From the NCBI GenBank assembly GCA_032718475.1, contig JAUCBJ010003337.1:1-61109 (forward strand): a stretch of DNA of 61,109 nucleotides, given 5' to 3'. The translations under genes were made by a program, and so were the position numbers. The DNA is from Nemertoderma westbladi (lineage: Eukaryota; Xenacoelomorpha; Nemertodermatida; Nemertodermatidae). The notes beneath the pieces were generated by a model, which did no database searches, was not told the DNA's origin, and saw nothing but the letters and a program-made list of their open reading frames with translations. Below are positions 1 to 11,101 of the stretch, piece by piece. The number at the start of each line of letters is the position of its first letter. The first letter of the stretch is position 1.

Positions 1-73
1 CTCAACAAGACGCGAACTGCAATTAGGGGAAATTCAAACACTTCCTTCCCGTCTACAAGTACTACAACTACAG
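1..73 (+). CDS. Possible 3' end of an exon (partial, unidentified)
   Basis: The window opens with a stretch that is open in frame 2 and ends CAG followed by GTAAGG, a strong splice-donor match with GT at 74-75. The reading is rich in Leu, Gln and Arg. No family is recognised and the length is too short for homology. It could be chance; the next 300 bases carry an ORF on the opposite strand, so at most one of the two is likely to be real. Confidence 0.2.
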
Positions 74-97
74 GTAAGGATAATTCGTCTTCTGACA

Positions 98-430
98 CTA
101 CCGGTACCTTAGAGGAAAGAAACATTGGGTCAGAAATATATCTTTATATGATTCCATAATATAGTTGACGGTTATTCTATGTGGTATGTGATATGGTAAG
201 GGTTGGGCAAATTCGAGAGGAGGGGGAGGAAATGGATGAACGTCATCATTCCATATCGATTTAATCTCACTAACAGCCATTGTATAGGAACGAAGAATAT
301 ATTTTCTGAGGCCCATGCGGATTCTAGGTGGAACACCAAGTGACAGCCAGTGACAGACAGCACTGACATCGCAACAATTTTCGTTAAAAGCTACTTTTCT
401 ATATTCTGTTTTCTCAATTATTTTCACCAA
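98..430 (-). CDS. Possible exon of an unidentified protein
   Basis: This 110-codon open frame on the minus strand has ordinary protein composition, including a Trp/Leu/Val-Pro-Pro-Arg segment around residues 28-45 and a Pro-rich patch around 68-74. The GVPPRIRMGL stretch loosely recalls the start of TBC (Rab-GAP) domains, but that is weak. The leftmost codon is not a convincing start, so if real it is an internal or terminal exon. There is no neighbouring exon in the window to test it against. Confidence 0.22.
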   Translation of the reverse strand: MVKIIEKTEYRKVAFNENCCDVSAVCHWLSLGVPPRIRMGLRKYILRSYTMAVSEIKSIWNDDVHPFPPPPLEFAQPLPYHIPHRITVNYIMESYKDIFLTQCFFPLRYR

Positions 431-1317
431 TGTTCAATTGACACTATGCTGCTATGCATACATATTTCCTGTAAGTTTAGGTTAAGACCATCTCGGTTCA
501 AAATAACGGATGCTTTCGACTGCATATTAATGGTTGTGAAAGTGACTGAACGGTGCAAATGCCTACATCTGAGGTCAGGTACACATGACCTAAAGTTATA
601 TTATAATTTATAACGTTATACAGTATTACAGTATACGGGACGTTCCTGTTTGGGGGTCTCCATTTTGAATTTTTTAAATTAAATTGTCATTTTACCAGTT
701 CCCGTGGCAAACCACTTACAAAATTGTTGTATTTTTTCGTCAATTTACCGGTTCCTATACTCTAGGTTCCTTGACTTTTCTCTAGGACCTAGAGAATAAC
801 CACTTAGAAATTTGGTCAATTTACCGGCTACATATAATTAACCAATAACAGAATATTTAATTCGAAAGGCATAAATATACTGTAGACTTAAGCAGCATTA
901 TAAAGAATAACAAAAACACTCCCTTCATTATTTACGCCATTTGTCTGATTTCGAGTTTCAAGGATTCGATTTTGGTGAATGAACGGAGAACAAATAAAAA
1001 TGATATTAATGTTAAGTTCTGTTGTATTGTATGTGTGACTACTGTATTTCAAACTACTGAACTATGTATTGAAAAATTTATGATTTAAAATTTTTCCTAT
1101 ATTCAAGTTTTAGTTTTAGAAATATTTCTAAACAAGTTTAAAAAATTTAGAAATCACTATTATTTTAATTTAAAAATTTCACTAACATAATTAGAAAAAA
1201 AACCTGCTTAGTGCTTCGTATAAAATTCCACAATTCCACTTGAGTTGATGGGCGTCAGCCGATTAAATCCGATTAATACAAGTACAGTAGTATAATGCAA
1301 GACCAGAGGCGTACCGA

Positions 1318-1331
1318 GGGGGGGGGGGGGG
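1318..1331. repeat. G14 homopolymer
   Basis: A run of 14 G lies just outside the left arm of the fold-back element. It is one of seven G/C runs of 14 or more in the window (also 6151-6171, 13878-13898, 30835-30852, 40806-40820, 42405-42427 and 44308-44327). Confidence 0.9.
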
Positions 1332-1345
1332 CAGGTGGGGGGTTT

Positions 1346-2220
1346 TAATTTTTGGATCAAGGGAACTAGTGCCCACAGGCACTTGGACAGAACCTACCAT
1401 TTGGCACAAGTGATGATAAATCTAAATTTTCGCGATGGCCAATTTTGATTTCTCCCACTGCATTAATATTATGCTCATTAGAACCGCAATGACCGATTTA
1501 GTGGGGGTAGACAACTTCAATACAAACGTAGAGCGAATATTTCTTGAAATATCGTTGAAAATGTGAAGTCCGGCGCACAAGTCTACATTACCGGCTTGAT
1601 ACGATATGGACAAATCCTCAAAAAATTTTATTTTGAATTCTCTCAAGGAATCAAGAATAGACACATCGCTGCAACAAATTGATTTAGTGTATACAGACAC
1701 CTTCAAAATTAAAGAGTAGTGATTAATTCACTATAGTTTTTGTACAAAATGTGTGGAATAGGTCAACTCAATATCAAGTATTAATTGGTGGATATACTGT
1801 AGTCTTGACTTGACATTTTGTAAAATAACTCAAGAACTAATGACTCTACTCTTATTTTAAAGGTAAGTCTACACACACTACATCGATCATTTCTGTGATG
1901 TGTCTATTCTTGATTCCTTGAGATAATTCAAAATTAAATTTTTTTGAGGATTTGTCCATATCGCATCAAGGCGGTAAAGTAGACTTGTGCCGGACTTCAC
2001 ATTTTCTGCAATATCTCAAGAACTATTCGCTCTACGTTTGTATTGAAGTTGTCTACCCCCATTAAATCGGCCATTGCGGTTCCAATGAGCATACTATTAA
2101 TGCAGTAGAAGTCAAAGTTGGCTATCGCGAAAATTGAGAATTATCATCACTACTTACTTGTGCCAAATGGTAGGTCTGTCCATGTGCCTGTGGCACTAGT
2201 TCCCTTGATCCAAAAATTTA
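1346..2220. mobile_element. Fold-back element with ~350-bp inverted arms
   Basis: The left arm (about 1346-1705) and right arm (about 1880-2220) are imperfect reverse complements. The outer ends read TTTTTGGATCAAGGG on the left and its complement on the right, and matching blocks follow in order through both arms, including the segments around 1380-1410/2155-2195 and 1600-1665/1900-1960. A spacer of about 170 bp separates them. This is the structure of a fold-back or long-TIR MITE. The apparent 94-codon ORF at 1422-1706 is only part of an arm. No clear target duplication was found, so the superfamily is undetermined. Confidence 0.8.
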
Positions 2221-2229
2221 ACTAAGTTT

Positions 2230-4600
2230 GGACCCATTTGATGACAATTGATACTTGCGGGAAGTTCTTTCTTATACATTTATTATACAGTAGGAAGGGA
2301 TCTAGGGGTCTTAACCTCGAATGATAAGTTTATTTTACCGAAAATAACTTATCTTTTATTGGCGCAATTGTAGGACTAATCCCATCACATGCTTACTTTT
2401 TAACCGGGTAGTGTACAAATTTAGGAATCGCGTAATTTTTCTTGAAATTAATATCTCATATCTCTCCACATTCCTATAATAAATGTATAATAACAAACAC
2501 CTCGAGAAATACAGCTTGCCAACACATTGTTACTGGCAATAAAAAGTTCTTTCTTGAGTCATTGATCTTTCATTGATTAATGTGTTATATTTTTATAATT
2601 TTAATTGTGGTGCATCGCGAAGGCTCAAAATTTCAACCCCCTTGGGATCCGTCAAGATATCGATGAAATTTAGAGAAATTTTTTTTGCCTTAATTTTTTA
2701 CCATTTGGCAACTTTTGTGCACCGGTAGAACAACGAAATCGAAAAAAAAAGTAAAAAACGCACCACCCTAATGTACACTACCGTAAATCCATCGGCTCGT
2801 TTTAGATTCCGGGGCATTTTCAATCAACAAAGTTTCTACAATAAATTTATTTTCTCAACATAACATATACAGTGTACTGCGCCATACAAAACGTACAATT
2901 TATTATAAATATATATTAGATATATTTCTAAGTATTAGATATAAGATAGAAAATAAAATATATGATTGAAAACAAATATTAAATATAACATGTGCAATAA
3001 TCAATATTTTTTTATATAACGAGTACTTTGTACTGTAGGTGAATAGCGTTAGCTAGTCAAGCACTCACACAGCACAAGAGAATACCTAACTAATGGGGGG
3101 GGGCTTGGGCGGGATACATACCTCGTTCCCGGTGATATTTCGGGAAACTAGGCCTATAACACATTAACAACGGAATTGCAGTTCCCAGTTCCAGGTGAAG
3201 CTTCCGACGAGTATCCCGACTGGAGCCAACAACGCCACAGTTTCCAACTATTATGTTATGTAAAATATGCAGCAACCATTCTACCATCTGACCATTGCAG
3301 CATTGTTAACTTTAATAAAACAATTAATGGGAATACTGTATAAGCGATAACTAACTGTTTACGCCTGTCCGCCAATCTGCCAGTGGTAGTACCGTATATA
3401 GGTGCCTAATAATTACTGGTTTACATTTAAGAACAAAGTTTTTCCTTTGAATTGAATGGGTTGCATGCAGCATGCCAGGTCGTTCTGTATTATACAGTAG
3501 TCAAGGCCTTGATTATATATAGTACAGGCCAAGGCATACTGATACTCCACAACATACCATACCAATAGAGTAAAAACTACTCGATCTCAATATGCTAATG
3601 CCTCCCAATACAGCATGTGGCTTCTTCCACATGAATATAAATACACTTTTGTATCAACAAAGACGTGTCCATTTAATGCGGATTATAATATTATGCTGTA
3701 GAGATTGTTTATAATAATAATTAATAAATAGGTATAGCAGGGGAAAAATGCAAAAAAATAATAACATGTAGGCCCTATAATGTTAAACGAAATAATGTTC
3801 CAACAGAAAATGATTATTTTGTATTCTTCAAAAATGACTCAACTTGACTTTATTAGTAAAAATCCTATTTGCCAGCATCATTTATATTTCATTGGAAATT
3901 AAAGTTATAGGTTCATTTACACCATTACCATTAGAAAGCAAGTTGACCTTCTCTTAACGTAAACTGTCCACTCAAAAAGTCCACTCAGCAATTTGTATTA
4001 GTGGTACAATTGTGGCTTTAAGAACATTGTTACACAGCCTTGCAGATACAATAAAGTGTTTCATAGATAGATAGATTTATTTATACATTATGTAAAAACA
4101 ATAACAAATACACCAAACAATGTACCGGTATAAAGGTATTGTCCAACATAACATATAGGATTACCCCTAAAGCTTTGCAGCTTATTTCCAAGGGGGTCCT
4201 TTATGTTACTTATGTTGTTTCTATACTCTACAGTACAGATCGGCACAATCAATGCGCTATCTATTGCAGCTCACGGGAGTTTAGGTCAGAGTTCTTGCTT
4301 TCTAATTAGAGGGTTTTAATTTGTCTCTTTAGTTTTCTAATTATCTAAATTTATAGAGAGAAGTTTGGATTTCCATACAAAATGCATATCGAATTTTAAT
4401 TTCAATTGAAAATTGCAGTATTCGATAAAAAAAGGGTAAGTGGAAAAATATCACTAATTTTAAGTTTAGCCAAGCTAAACTTACCAACTCCTGTAAAACT
4501 CAACACTACTGCACTAGGACATAATAGCTGAACTTCTGAAAACTAGAATAAGAGTAAGATTTATTTTAGTGGGTTTGAAAAAATAATTAAATTTAAACAT
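2230..4600. other. Intergenic stretch without a recognisable gene
   Basis: AT-rich sequence with no supportable coding region. The GC-richer patch at 3090-3290 has a 65-codon minus-strand ORF of no recognisable family. A short AGAT repeat followed by T/A-rich sequence lies near 4066-4090. Nothing else stands out. Confidence 0.6.
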
Positions 4601-4646
4601 TAAGGGAAAGGAGCAGGTTAAAGTGGCGGTGTTTTCTACCAAAAGA
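4601..4646 (+). repeat. Dispersed repeat family A, fragment
   Basis: This carries the family hallmark GGGAAAGGAGCAGGTTA followed by GTGG and a shortened CTACCAAAA. The same motif pair recurs at 14.6, 30.6, 40.9, 55.1 and 59.3-59.6 kb. It sits about 280 bp upstream of the DNAJA3 start codon. Confidence 0.7.
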
Positions 4647-4924
4647 GGTCATTCAAGTATTACACCGTCATCATTTGGGTGGGGTAGGTGGACTTTGGGG
4701 CCGATCTTATTGAACTTAAACTTTTGTCGTTCTACAGTTCTATGTACCGGTCCGGTACTGTAGTTCTTGTACAGTTTTGTAGATTGACTTCAACAAGACC
4801 AATTGAATTGTTTTGATCTGGGACTGGGATATTCGAACTAGAACTAAACAGTTCAGGCGTTGACTGGTTGACACAAGCGCATATAGGGGAAACTTACAAC
4901 GCAATTAAAATTTCATTAATTGTA

Positions 4925-5738
4925 ATGTTACATTGCCTTCGATTTAGTAAATCTTTGGGGTTCCTTCCCAAACAGGCGGTGGGAGTGGCAGGTTTCCATC
5001 AAAACTCTAGATATCTCGGAACTATTAATGTGCGCCGCTCTACTGGTATAATAATAATAAACAAACACATAAACCAGTGGCAGTGGGGCCGTGTTAACGG
5101 GTTAACTGGAATTCGTTTTATAAAAACTAGTAGCATCGAGAGAACTCGAGATTATTACGAGATACTCGGAGTATCGAAAACCTCCGACGAAAAAACTATA
5201 AAAAAAGCGTATTTTACATTAGCGAAACAGTTTCATCCGGATGTTAATAAACAAGACCCGAATGCATCGAAGAAATTCGCAGAGATAGCGGAGGCGTACG
5301 AGGTGCTGGGCGATGTAAATAAACGCAGTCAATACGACTCATCGAGATCGATGGGGTTCGATCATCGAACGGCGGCCGGTCAGCAGCAGCCCGGAGGGTC
5401 TTCAAGATCCGGGTGGCACTACCAGTCGGAGTTCGATCCAGAAGAATTATTCCGGAGGGTTTTCGGAGGGGGGCAAGCGCGACGTGGGTTTAACATCGAG
5501 GATCTTTTTAAACGATCGTTCGACGATCTTTTCAGCGGGTCTTCCGGGGGATTTTTCTCGGGTTTCTCGCCGAAACCTCAACCGGTTCAGTTGAGTTTCA
5601 TTGAGTCGGTTACGGGCGGGGTTAAACAGGTGAAGGTTCGTGTTTCCGAGCGGTGTGGAGAATGCGGTGGAAAAGGTGGACTGGGAGAGAGTGTCTGCTC
5701 TGGGTGCACTGGAAGTGGACACCATACTCGGAGAATAG
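4925..5738 (+). CDS. DNAJA3: DNAJA3 exon 1
   Basis: 271 codons plus one base. It encodes the presequence, J domain, G/F linker and zinc motifs 1-2 (CGECGGKG and CSGCTGSG). The donor is ATAG|GTGAGT; reading on past it hits a stop at 5759-5761. Confidence 0.93.
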
Positions 5739-8347
5739 GTGAGTCAATACTGTTATCATAAGTTATCTATTGGTTTGTATTTTCGAATAAATTTTAGGTT
5801 TGTTTTTCGTTGGCCTTACCTGTAGAAAAAATTAAATTCCATCGAAAAATAATATTTATTTGTTCAAGGTTTGCCTATTCCTAGAATATATATCTCTCCA
5901 CAAAATACAAATATGCATAAAGAATATTTTGTCGAAATTGTATGCAGTATACTCGAAATCTGTCAATCAATAGTCTAGTGCATATAATGAGAGACAAAAT
6001 AAATTGTAGAGGGGAACTGTCATTAGATACAAAACGTGTCTTGAGTCTGTACTCCCGGATATCCCACTGACGATATCTCCTTTGCAGAAGTGAAGGCTGC
6101 TGCAAAGAGCATTAAGACCAAGACCCATCGTGCCACTTGAGTAGATGGTGCCCCCCCCCCCCCCCCCCCCCTGAGGTCTTTAAAATATCTGAGATATCTG
6201 ACAAGAAATGACATCAAATAAGTTGGTGCCAGTTTCCAAGAAGGGCAACTTAACACTCTATAACACTCAATTTATGGGGATTGGGGAATCTTGTTGATCT
6301 CGATTGCTGCAAAGCTATACAATGGAATTCCATAAAATCACATCAGTAATCCCATTAAGAGACTGCTACTGCTAATGGCTTCCGTAAAGGTTGTGGGACC
6401 ATGGAGCCCATTCTGTGATTCTAACGAATGGGATTCCTGTGGAAATTAGTGCAGAAATTAAATCGGTATACGATGGTTCGACGACATTTGTGTCTACTGT
6501 TGATGGTGACACAGATCCATTTGACAGTTAACTTGACAATCCTCAGGTCTGAACGATCTGAAAGTATGAGAATAAGTTTTATGGTTGGTGTGCTTGAGCT
6601 GAGCAGGGCATGTGGATGATATCTGTGATAATGGATCCGGAAGTCAGGTGAAGACCTTCGAATACGAAAGGGGTAGCATTGAATGGGCTTTCCAGGATTT
6701 GTAAGTCACATATGATACATCGTCAACTTATGTTTCGACTATTTAAAGCAGCATTAGAACGAGTACTCATAGGAGTCCATGTTGGGATCTAACTGCTGAG
6801 GACACCAAATCTCTGGATGGCACATTCACAAGAATGCTACGTCGGGTTCATTGTGGCAAGTACAATGCACACATCTCCAACCAGACACTATATAACATTG
6901 GAGGTGTCTCATTGGTTCACCCAAGCTTGACACTAGAACAAAGCCGCCTCCGCTTTGCAGGACATTGCTTTCGCCGTGAGGACCAGCCAGTGCATAATCT
7001 TGTGCTCTGGCAGCCTCATGGAGTGAATAAGCATGGTGGACAGCCCATGATATTCTTGAGACGCATCTTAAAGGACACTTGCCTTGAAGATGCGGATAAT
7101 CTCGCGAATGGGGAATAGGGAGTTGTAGATGTGGAGGTACAATTTTACCGGAATATCATTCTTAATGCAAGCTGCCTCATAGCAAGCCAATTGCGGATTG
7201 CATGATGGTTAAGCCAGCATATCATCTCAATGTGTAGCTGCAATGCCGCAGGACGATAGTAGGAGTAGTAGTCTCAGTGGCCGCGAGTCATCTTGTGCCC
7301 GAGAACCTTGTGACTGGAAGTGAGATGTTAGTGTCTTCATTGTTTTTGGAAGATATCTATGCATTAAGTTATTTCTTTATTAACACAAGTATTAAGTATT
7401 ATATACTATGAAATTCAATAATAAACATTAATCCAAACTTAACGGAACAATTTAATAATAACGATAAAAACGCTAACATAGTGGAATACAAAAAGGCCAC
7501 TGTTTAAAATCTAAATAAATTATAAAATATATACATTTATAAATTTTGTTTTTGAGTTTCATAAGGTGCCTGGGATGATTCAATCTCACAATCCACCATG
7601 CGATGTCATCACAATCTAATCTATTTGTTTCTCCTAGGTAGCATGGTACTCCAGTCTACCTGCCAGGTCTGCAACGGCCTCGGTTACACCGTAACCAAAG
7701 TGTGCCCCAGTTGCCGAGGCAAAGGACAGGTAGAACGAACCAAATCGGTGGACATCCAAGTTCCGGGCGGCGTGGAAACCGGGCAGACAGCCAGAATCCG
7801 GGTGGCGCGGGATCAGGAGATGCTGGTAGAGTTCTCTGTGGCGGATAGCGAACTGTACATGCGGAAAGGTTCCGATATTTACTGCACGCGGGAGGTGTCC
7901 GTGAGTCAAGCCTGTCTGGGCGGGAGCCTGTCTGTAGACTCGGTGTACGGGGACCCGCTAGTGTTGAGTATCCCCGCCGGCACGGCGAGCCATAGCGAGT
8001 TTAAGTTCCCCGGTAAAGGAATCCGTCGTATCGCGGGTTCGACTTACGGTTACGGGGATTTTATCGTCGTCGTAAAGATCGTATCGCCGCGTCGCTTATC
8101 GGATCGACAGCGCTGGTTGATGGAGGAGTTCTCTCGAGACGACAGTAGCATACAGGGGACCGTGGACGGGGTAGACAGAAGTTACCCCGATTATACGAAG
8201 CAGACCGACCCAGACTCTATGGAGTTGAGTAATCCGAATTTATTAGACTTCTTAAAAAAGTTCAACATTGGAGTCCGTTACATCGAGATGTTACAGCGGT
8301 TTATGCAGCCGTATAAAGATTGGTGGCATAAGTTTAAGAATTCCTAG
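4925..8347 (+). CDS. DNAJA3: DNAJA3/Tid1-like mitochondrial DnaJ co-chaperone (2 exons, 507 aa)
   Basis: Join 4925-5738 and 7638-8347. The product is a class A Hsp40 that would stimulate mitochondrial Hsp70 ATPase and present clients to it. Domains in order: basic, hydrophobic leader without a J-domain counterpart (1-75, probable mitochondrial presequence); J domain 76-138 with the essential HPD at 104-106; Gly/Ser/Phe-rich linker to about 220; four CxxCxGxG zinc motifs starting at Cys244, 258, 280 and 294; then the C-terminal substrate-binding region. The splice is phase 1 (G|GTGAGT to CTCCTAG|GT) and falls between zinc motifs 2 and 3, restoring a continuous alignment with animal DNAJA3. The first in-frame ATG is at 4925; upstream codons lack an ATG. 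Length compares with about 480 aa in human. The 1.9-kb intron carries a dead LINE. Family assignment is secure; mitochondrial location is inferred. Confidence 0.94.
5739..7637 (+). other. DNAJA3: DNAJA3 intron 1
   Basis: 1,899 bp, GT-AG, phase 1. The acceptor is a pyrimidine tract ending CTCCTAG. It contains a C21 tract (6151-6171) and a degraded LINE copy at about 6030-7260 in the same orientation as the gene. The last 340 bp are AT-rich with no other feature seen. Confidence 0.9.
6030..7260 (+). mobile_element. LINE family A, degraded copy (RT and 3' end)
   Basis: Broken reading frames resemble a non-LTR retrotransposon pol. A [17 protein letters not shown] segment is near 6060-6110, an NGFRKG-like RT motif near 6380, and the C-terminal region typical of this family (RMLRRVH, then [11 protein letters not shown], then [10 protein letters not shown]) spans 6834-7118. 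Multiple stops, frameshifts and a C21 run interrupt it, so it is dead. The same 3' segment recurs six more times in the window. Confidence 0.75.
7638..8347 (+). CDS. DNAJA3: DNAJA3 exon 2 (terminal)
   Basis: Two bases completing Gly272, then codons 273-507 and a TAG stop. It encodes zinc motifs 3-4 (CQVCNGLG and CPSCRGKG) and the C-terminal beta-sandwich region with conserved GKGI and YGYGD segments. A possible ATTAAA poly(A) signal lies at 8392-8397, about 45 bp after the stop. Confidence 0.93.
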
Positions 8348-8391
8348 ACGCACTTTTGTTTAGTTTTGTTGCTATGCAACCCAATAGTTTA

Positions 8392-8397
8392 ATTAAA
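8392..8397 (+). terminator. Possible poly(A) signal of DNAJA3
   Basis: ATTAAA, the commonest variant of AATAAA, lies 45 bp after the DNAJA3 stop codon. No cleavage site can be assigned from sequence alone. Confidence 0.4.
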
Positions 8398-8654
8398 TAG
8401 ACAACTCGGTGCTACGCAATATCATTTGTTTTTATTTCATGGTAAAACAATAATTATGACTAATACTAATGCAATTTAGTTACAATAATTCATATTTTTA
8501 AACATTCGTGGTATACAATGGCATTGGGGCTGCTAGGTTACTCACTGCCGTTTATCATTCAGAAGGTTTTCCCTTCGGTAATGTTGCTAGCTGTGCTGGA
8601 CGACATAGGGTGGGTGGGGGAGGTTATTCTAGCAGCACAATAACCGAACGGTCA

Positions 8655-8715
8655 ATAATTGCACCAGTTACAGTTTCATTTTTGCTCGGAATCAGCTATT
8701 ACATTATTTAGATCT
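8655..8715 (+). repeat. Dispersed repeat family A, 3' part
   Basis: It contains GTTACAGTTTCATTTTTGCT and AATCAGC, matching 14663-14695 and 40948-40990. The copy stops at the left end of the TIR element at 8722, so that element may have inserted into a family A copy. Confidence 0.6.
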
Positions 8716-8769
8716 ATTTTCTACGGAGCCCCTAAAGCAAAGGGACATGAGTTTTCCCTTTTTTTCCAA

Positions 8770-10812
8770 GTCCGGCCCGGAATAAGTCTGCACGGAGATA
8801 CTAAGTTCGGCACGGAGATACTAAGTCCGACCCGGAGATAGTATCTCAGGGCCGGGGATACTAAGTCCGGCCCGGAGATAATAAGTCCGGCCCGGAGATA
8901 CTAAGTCCGACCCGGAGATACTAAGTCCGACCCGGAGATACTATCTCAGGGCCGGGGATACTAAGTCCGGCCCAGAAATACTAAGTCCGGCCCGGAGATA
9001 CTAAGTCTCGGCCCGGAGATACTATCTCCGGCCCGGAGATACTAAGTCCGGCCCGGAGATACTAAGTCCGGCCCGGAGATACTAAGTCTCAGGGCCGGGG
9101 ATACTAAGTCCGGCCCGGAGATACTAAGTCCGGCCCGGAGATACTAAGTCTCAGGTCCTGGAGATACTAAGTCCGGCCCGGAGATACTAAGTCTCAGGCC
9201 CGGAGATACTAAGTCCGGCCCGGAGATACTAAGTTCGGCACGGAGATACTAAGTCCGACCCGGAGATAGTATCTCAGGGCCGGGGATACTAAGTCCGGCC
9301 CGGAGATAATAAGTCCGGCCCGGAGATACTAAGTCCGACCCGGAGATACTAAGTCCGACCCGGAGATACTAAGTCCGACCCGGAGATACTATAAGTCCGA
9401 CCCGGAGATACTATCTCAGGGCCGGGGATACTAAGTCCGGCCCGGAAATACTAAGTCCGGCCCGGAGATACTAAGTCCGGCCCGGAGATACTAAGTCCGG
9501 CCCGGAGATACTAAGTTCGGCCCGGAGATACTAAGTCCGACCCGGAGATAGTATCTCAGGGCCGGGGATACTAAGTCCGGCCCGGAGATAATAAGTCCGG
9601 CCCGGAGATACTAAGTCCGGTCCGGAGATACTAAGTTCGGCCCGGAGATACTAAGTCCGGCCCGGAGATACTAACGTCCGGCCCGGAGATACTAAGTTCG
9701 GTCCGGAGATACTAAGTTCGGCCATGAGATACTAAGTCCGGCCCGGAGAAAGTATCTCAGGGCCGGGGATACTAAGTCCGGCCCGGAGATAATAAGTCCG
9801 GCTCGGAGATACTAAGTCCGGCCCGGAGATACTAAGTTCGGCCCGGAGATACTAAGTCCGGCCCGGAGATAGTATCTCAGGGCCGGGGATACTAAGTCCG
9901 GCCCGGAGATACTAAGTTCGGCCTGAGATACTACGTCCGGCCCGGAGATACTATCTCAGGGCCGGAGATACTAAGTCCGGCCCGGAGATACTAAGTCCGG
10001 CCCGGAGATACTAAGTGCGGCCCGGAGATACTAAGTTCGGCCCGGAGATACTAAGTCCGGCCCGGAGCTACTAAGTTCGGCCCGGAGATACTAAGTCCGG
10101 CCCGGAGATAGTATCTCAGGGCCGGGGATACTAAGTCCGGCCCGGAGATACTAAGTCCGGCTCGGAGATACTAAGTCCGGCCCGGAGATACTAAGTCTCG
10201 GCCCGGAGATACTAAGTCCGGCCCGGAGATAGTATCTCAGGGCCGGGGATACTAAGTCCGGCCCGGAGATACTAAGTCCGGCCCGGAGATACTAAGTTCG
10301 GCCTGGAGATACTAAGTCCGGTCCCGAGATACTCAATCCGGCCCAGAGATACTAAGTCCGGTCCGGAGATACTAAGTCCGGCCCGGAGATACTAAGTCCG
10401 GCCCAGAGATACTATCTCAGGGCCGGAGATACTAAGTCCGGCCCGGCGATACTAAATCCGGCCCAGAGATACTAAGTCCGGCCCGGAGATACTAAGTCCG
10501 GCCCGGAGATACTACATATCTCAGGGCCGGAGATACTAAGTCCGGCCCAGAGATACTAAGTCCAGCCCGGAGATACTAAGTCAGGCCCAGAGATACTAAG
10601 TCCGGCCCGGAGATACTAAGTCCGGCCCGGAGATACTATCTCAGGCCCGGAGATTCTAGTCCGGCCCGGAGATACTAAGTCCCAGCCCGGAGATACTATC
10701 TCAGGGCCGGGAGATACTATCTCAGGGCCGGAGATACTAAGTGCGGCCCGGAGATACTAAGTGCGGCCCGGAGATACTAAGTTCGGCCCGACGATACTAA
10801 CTAAGTCCGGCT
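8770..10812 (+). repeat. 20-bp minisatellite, ~100 units
   Basis: The consensus unit is GGAGATACTAAGTCCGGCCC, repeated for about 2.0 kb with point variants. At intervals a variant unit reading GATAGTATCTCAGGGCCGGG appears. It combines an inverted half, so local palindromes of the type GGCCC-AGATA-TATCT-GGGCC recur at several places. One unit is present in the right terminal repeat of the surrounding TIR element (about 13920-13940), so the array grew from the element's end. Confidence 0.95.
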
Positions 10813-11101
10813 TTAAGGGGGGGTACACCATTTTGGTCCAAAATATGTCGAAATTTTTTTTATGTTCTATTATAATGCACCATTGAATGGAGTTTCCAAA
10901 TTTGAAAACCGCTATTTAATAGCTATTGAAATTACTATTACTATGCATATTGAAGTGAAGATTTTTATTTATTCCACATTGGATAAAATTTGTACATACA
11001 TTAAAACAATAAATAAATAAAATCGGATTAAATTATGGCTGTAGCTACTGAAACTTTTAGTCAGGGTTTATTAACAGAACTTGTATAATATGTAAAATAC
11101 T

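Noticed and set aside
3090-3287. Host exon in the GC-richer patch near 3.1-3.3 kb
   Set aside because: The 65-codon minus-strand frame lacks convincing splice sites and family similarity.
8770-10812. CRISPR array
   Set aside because: Units are contiguous 20-bp tandem repeats without spacers, in eukaryotic DNA. The same applies to the other arrays.
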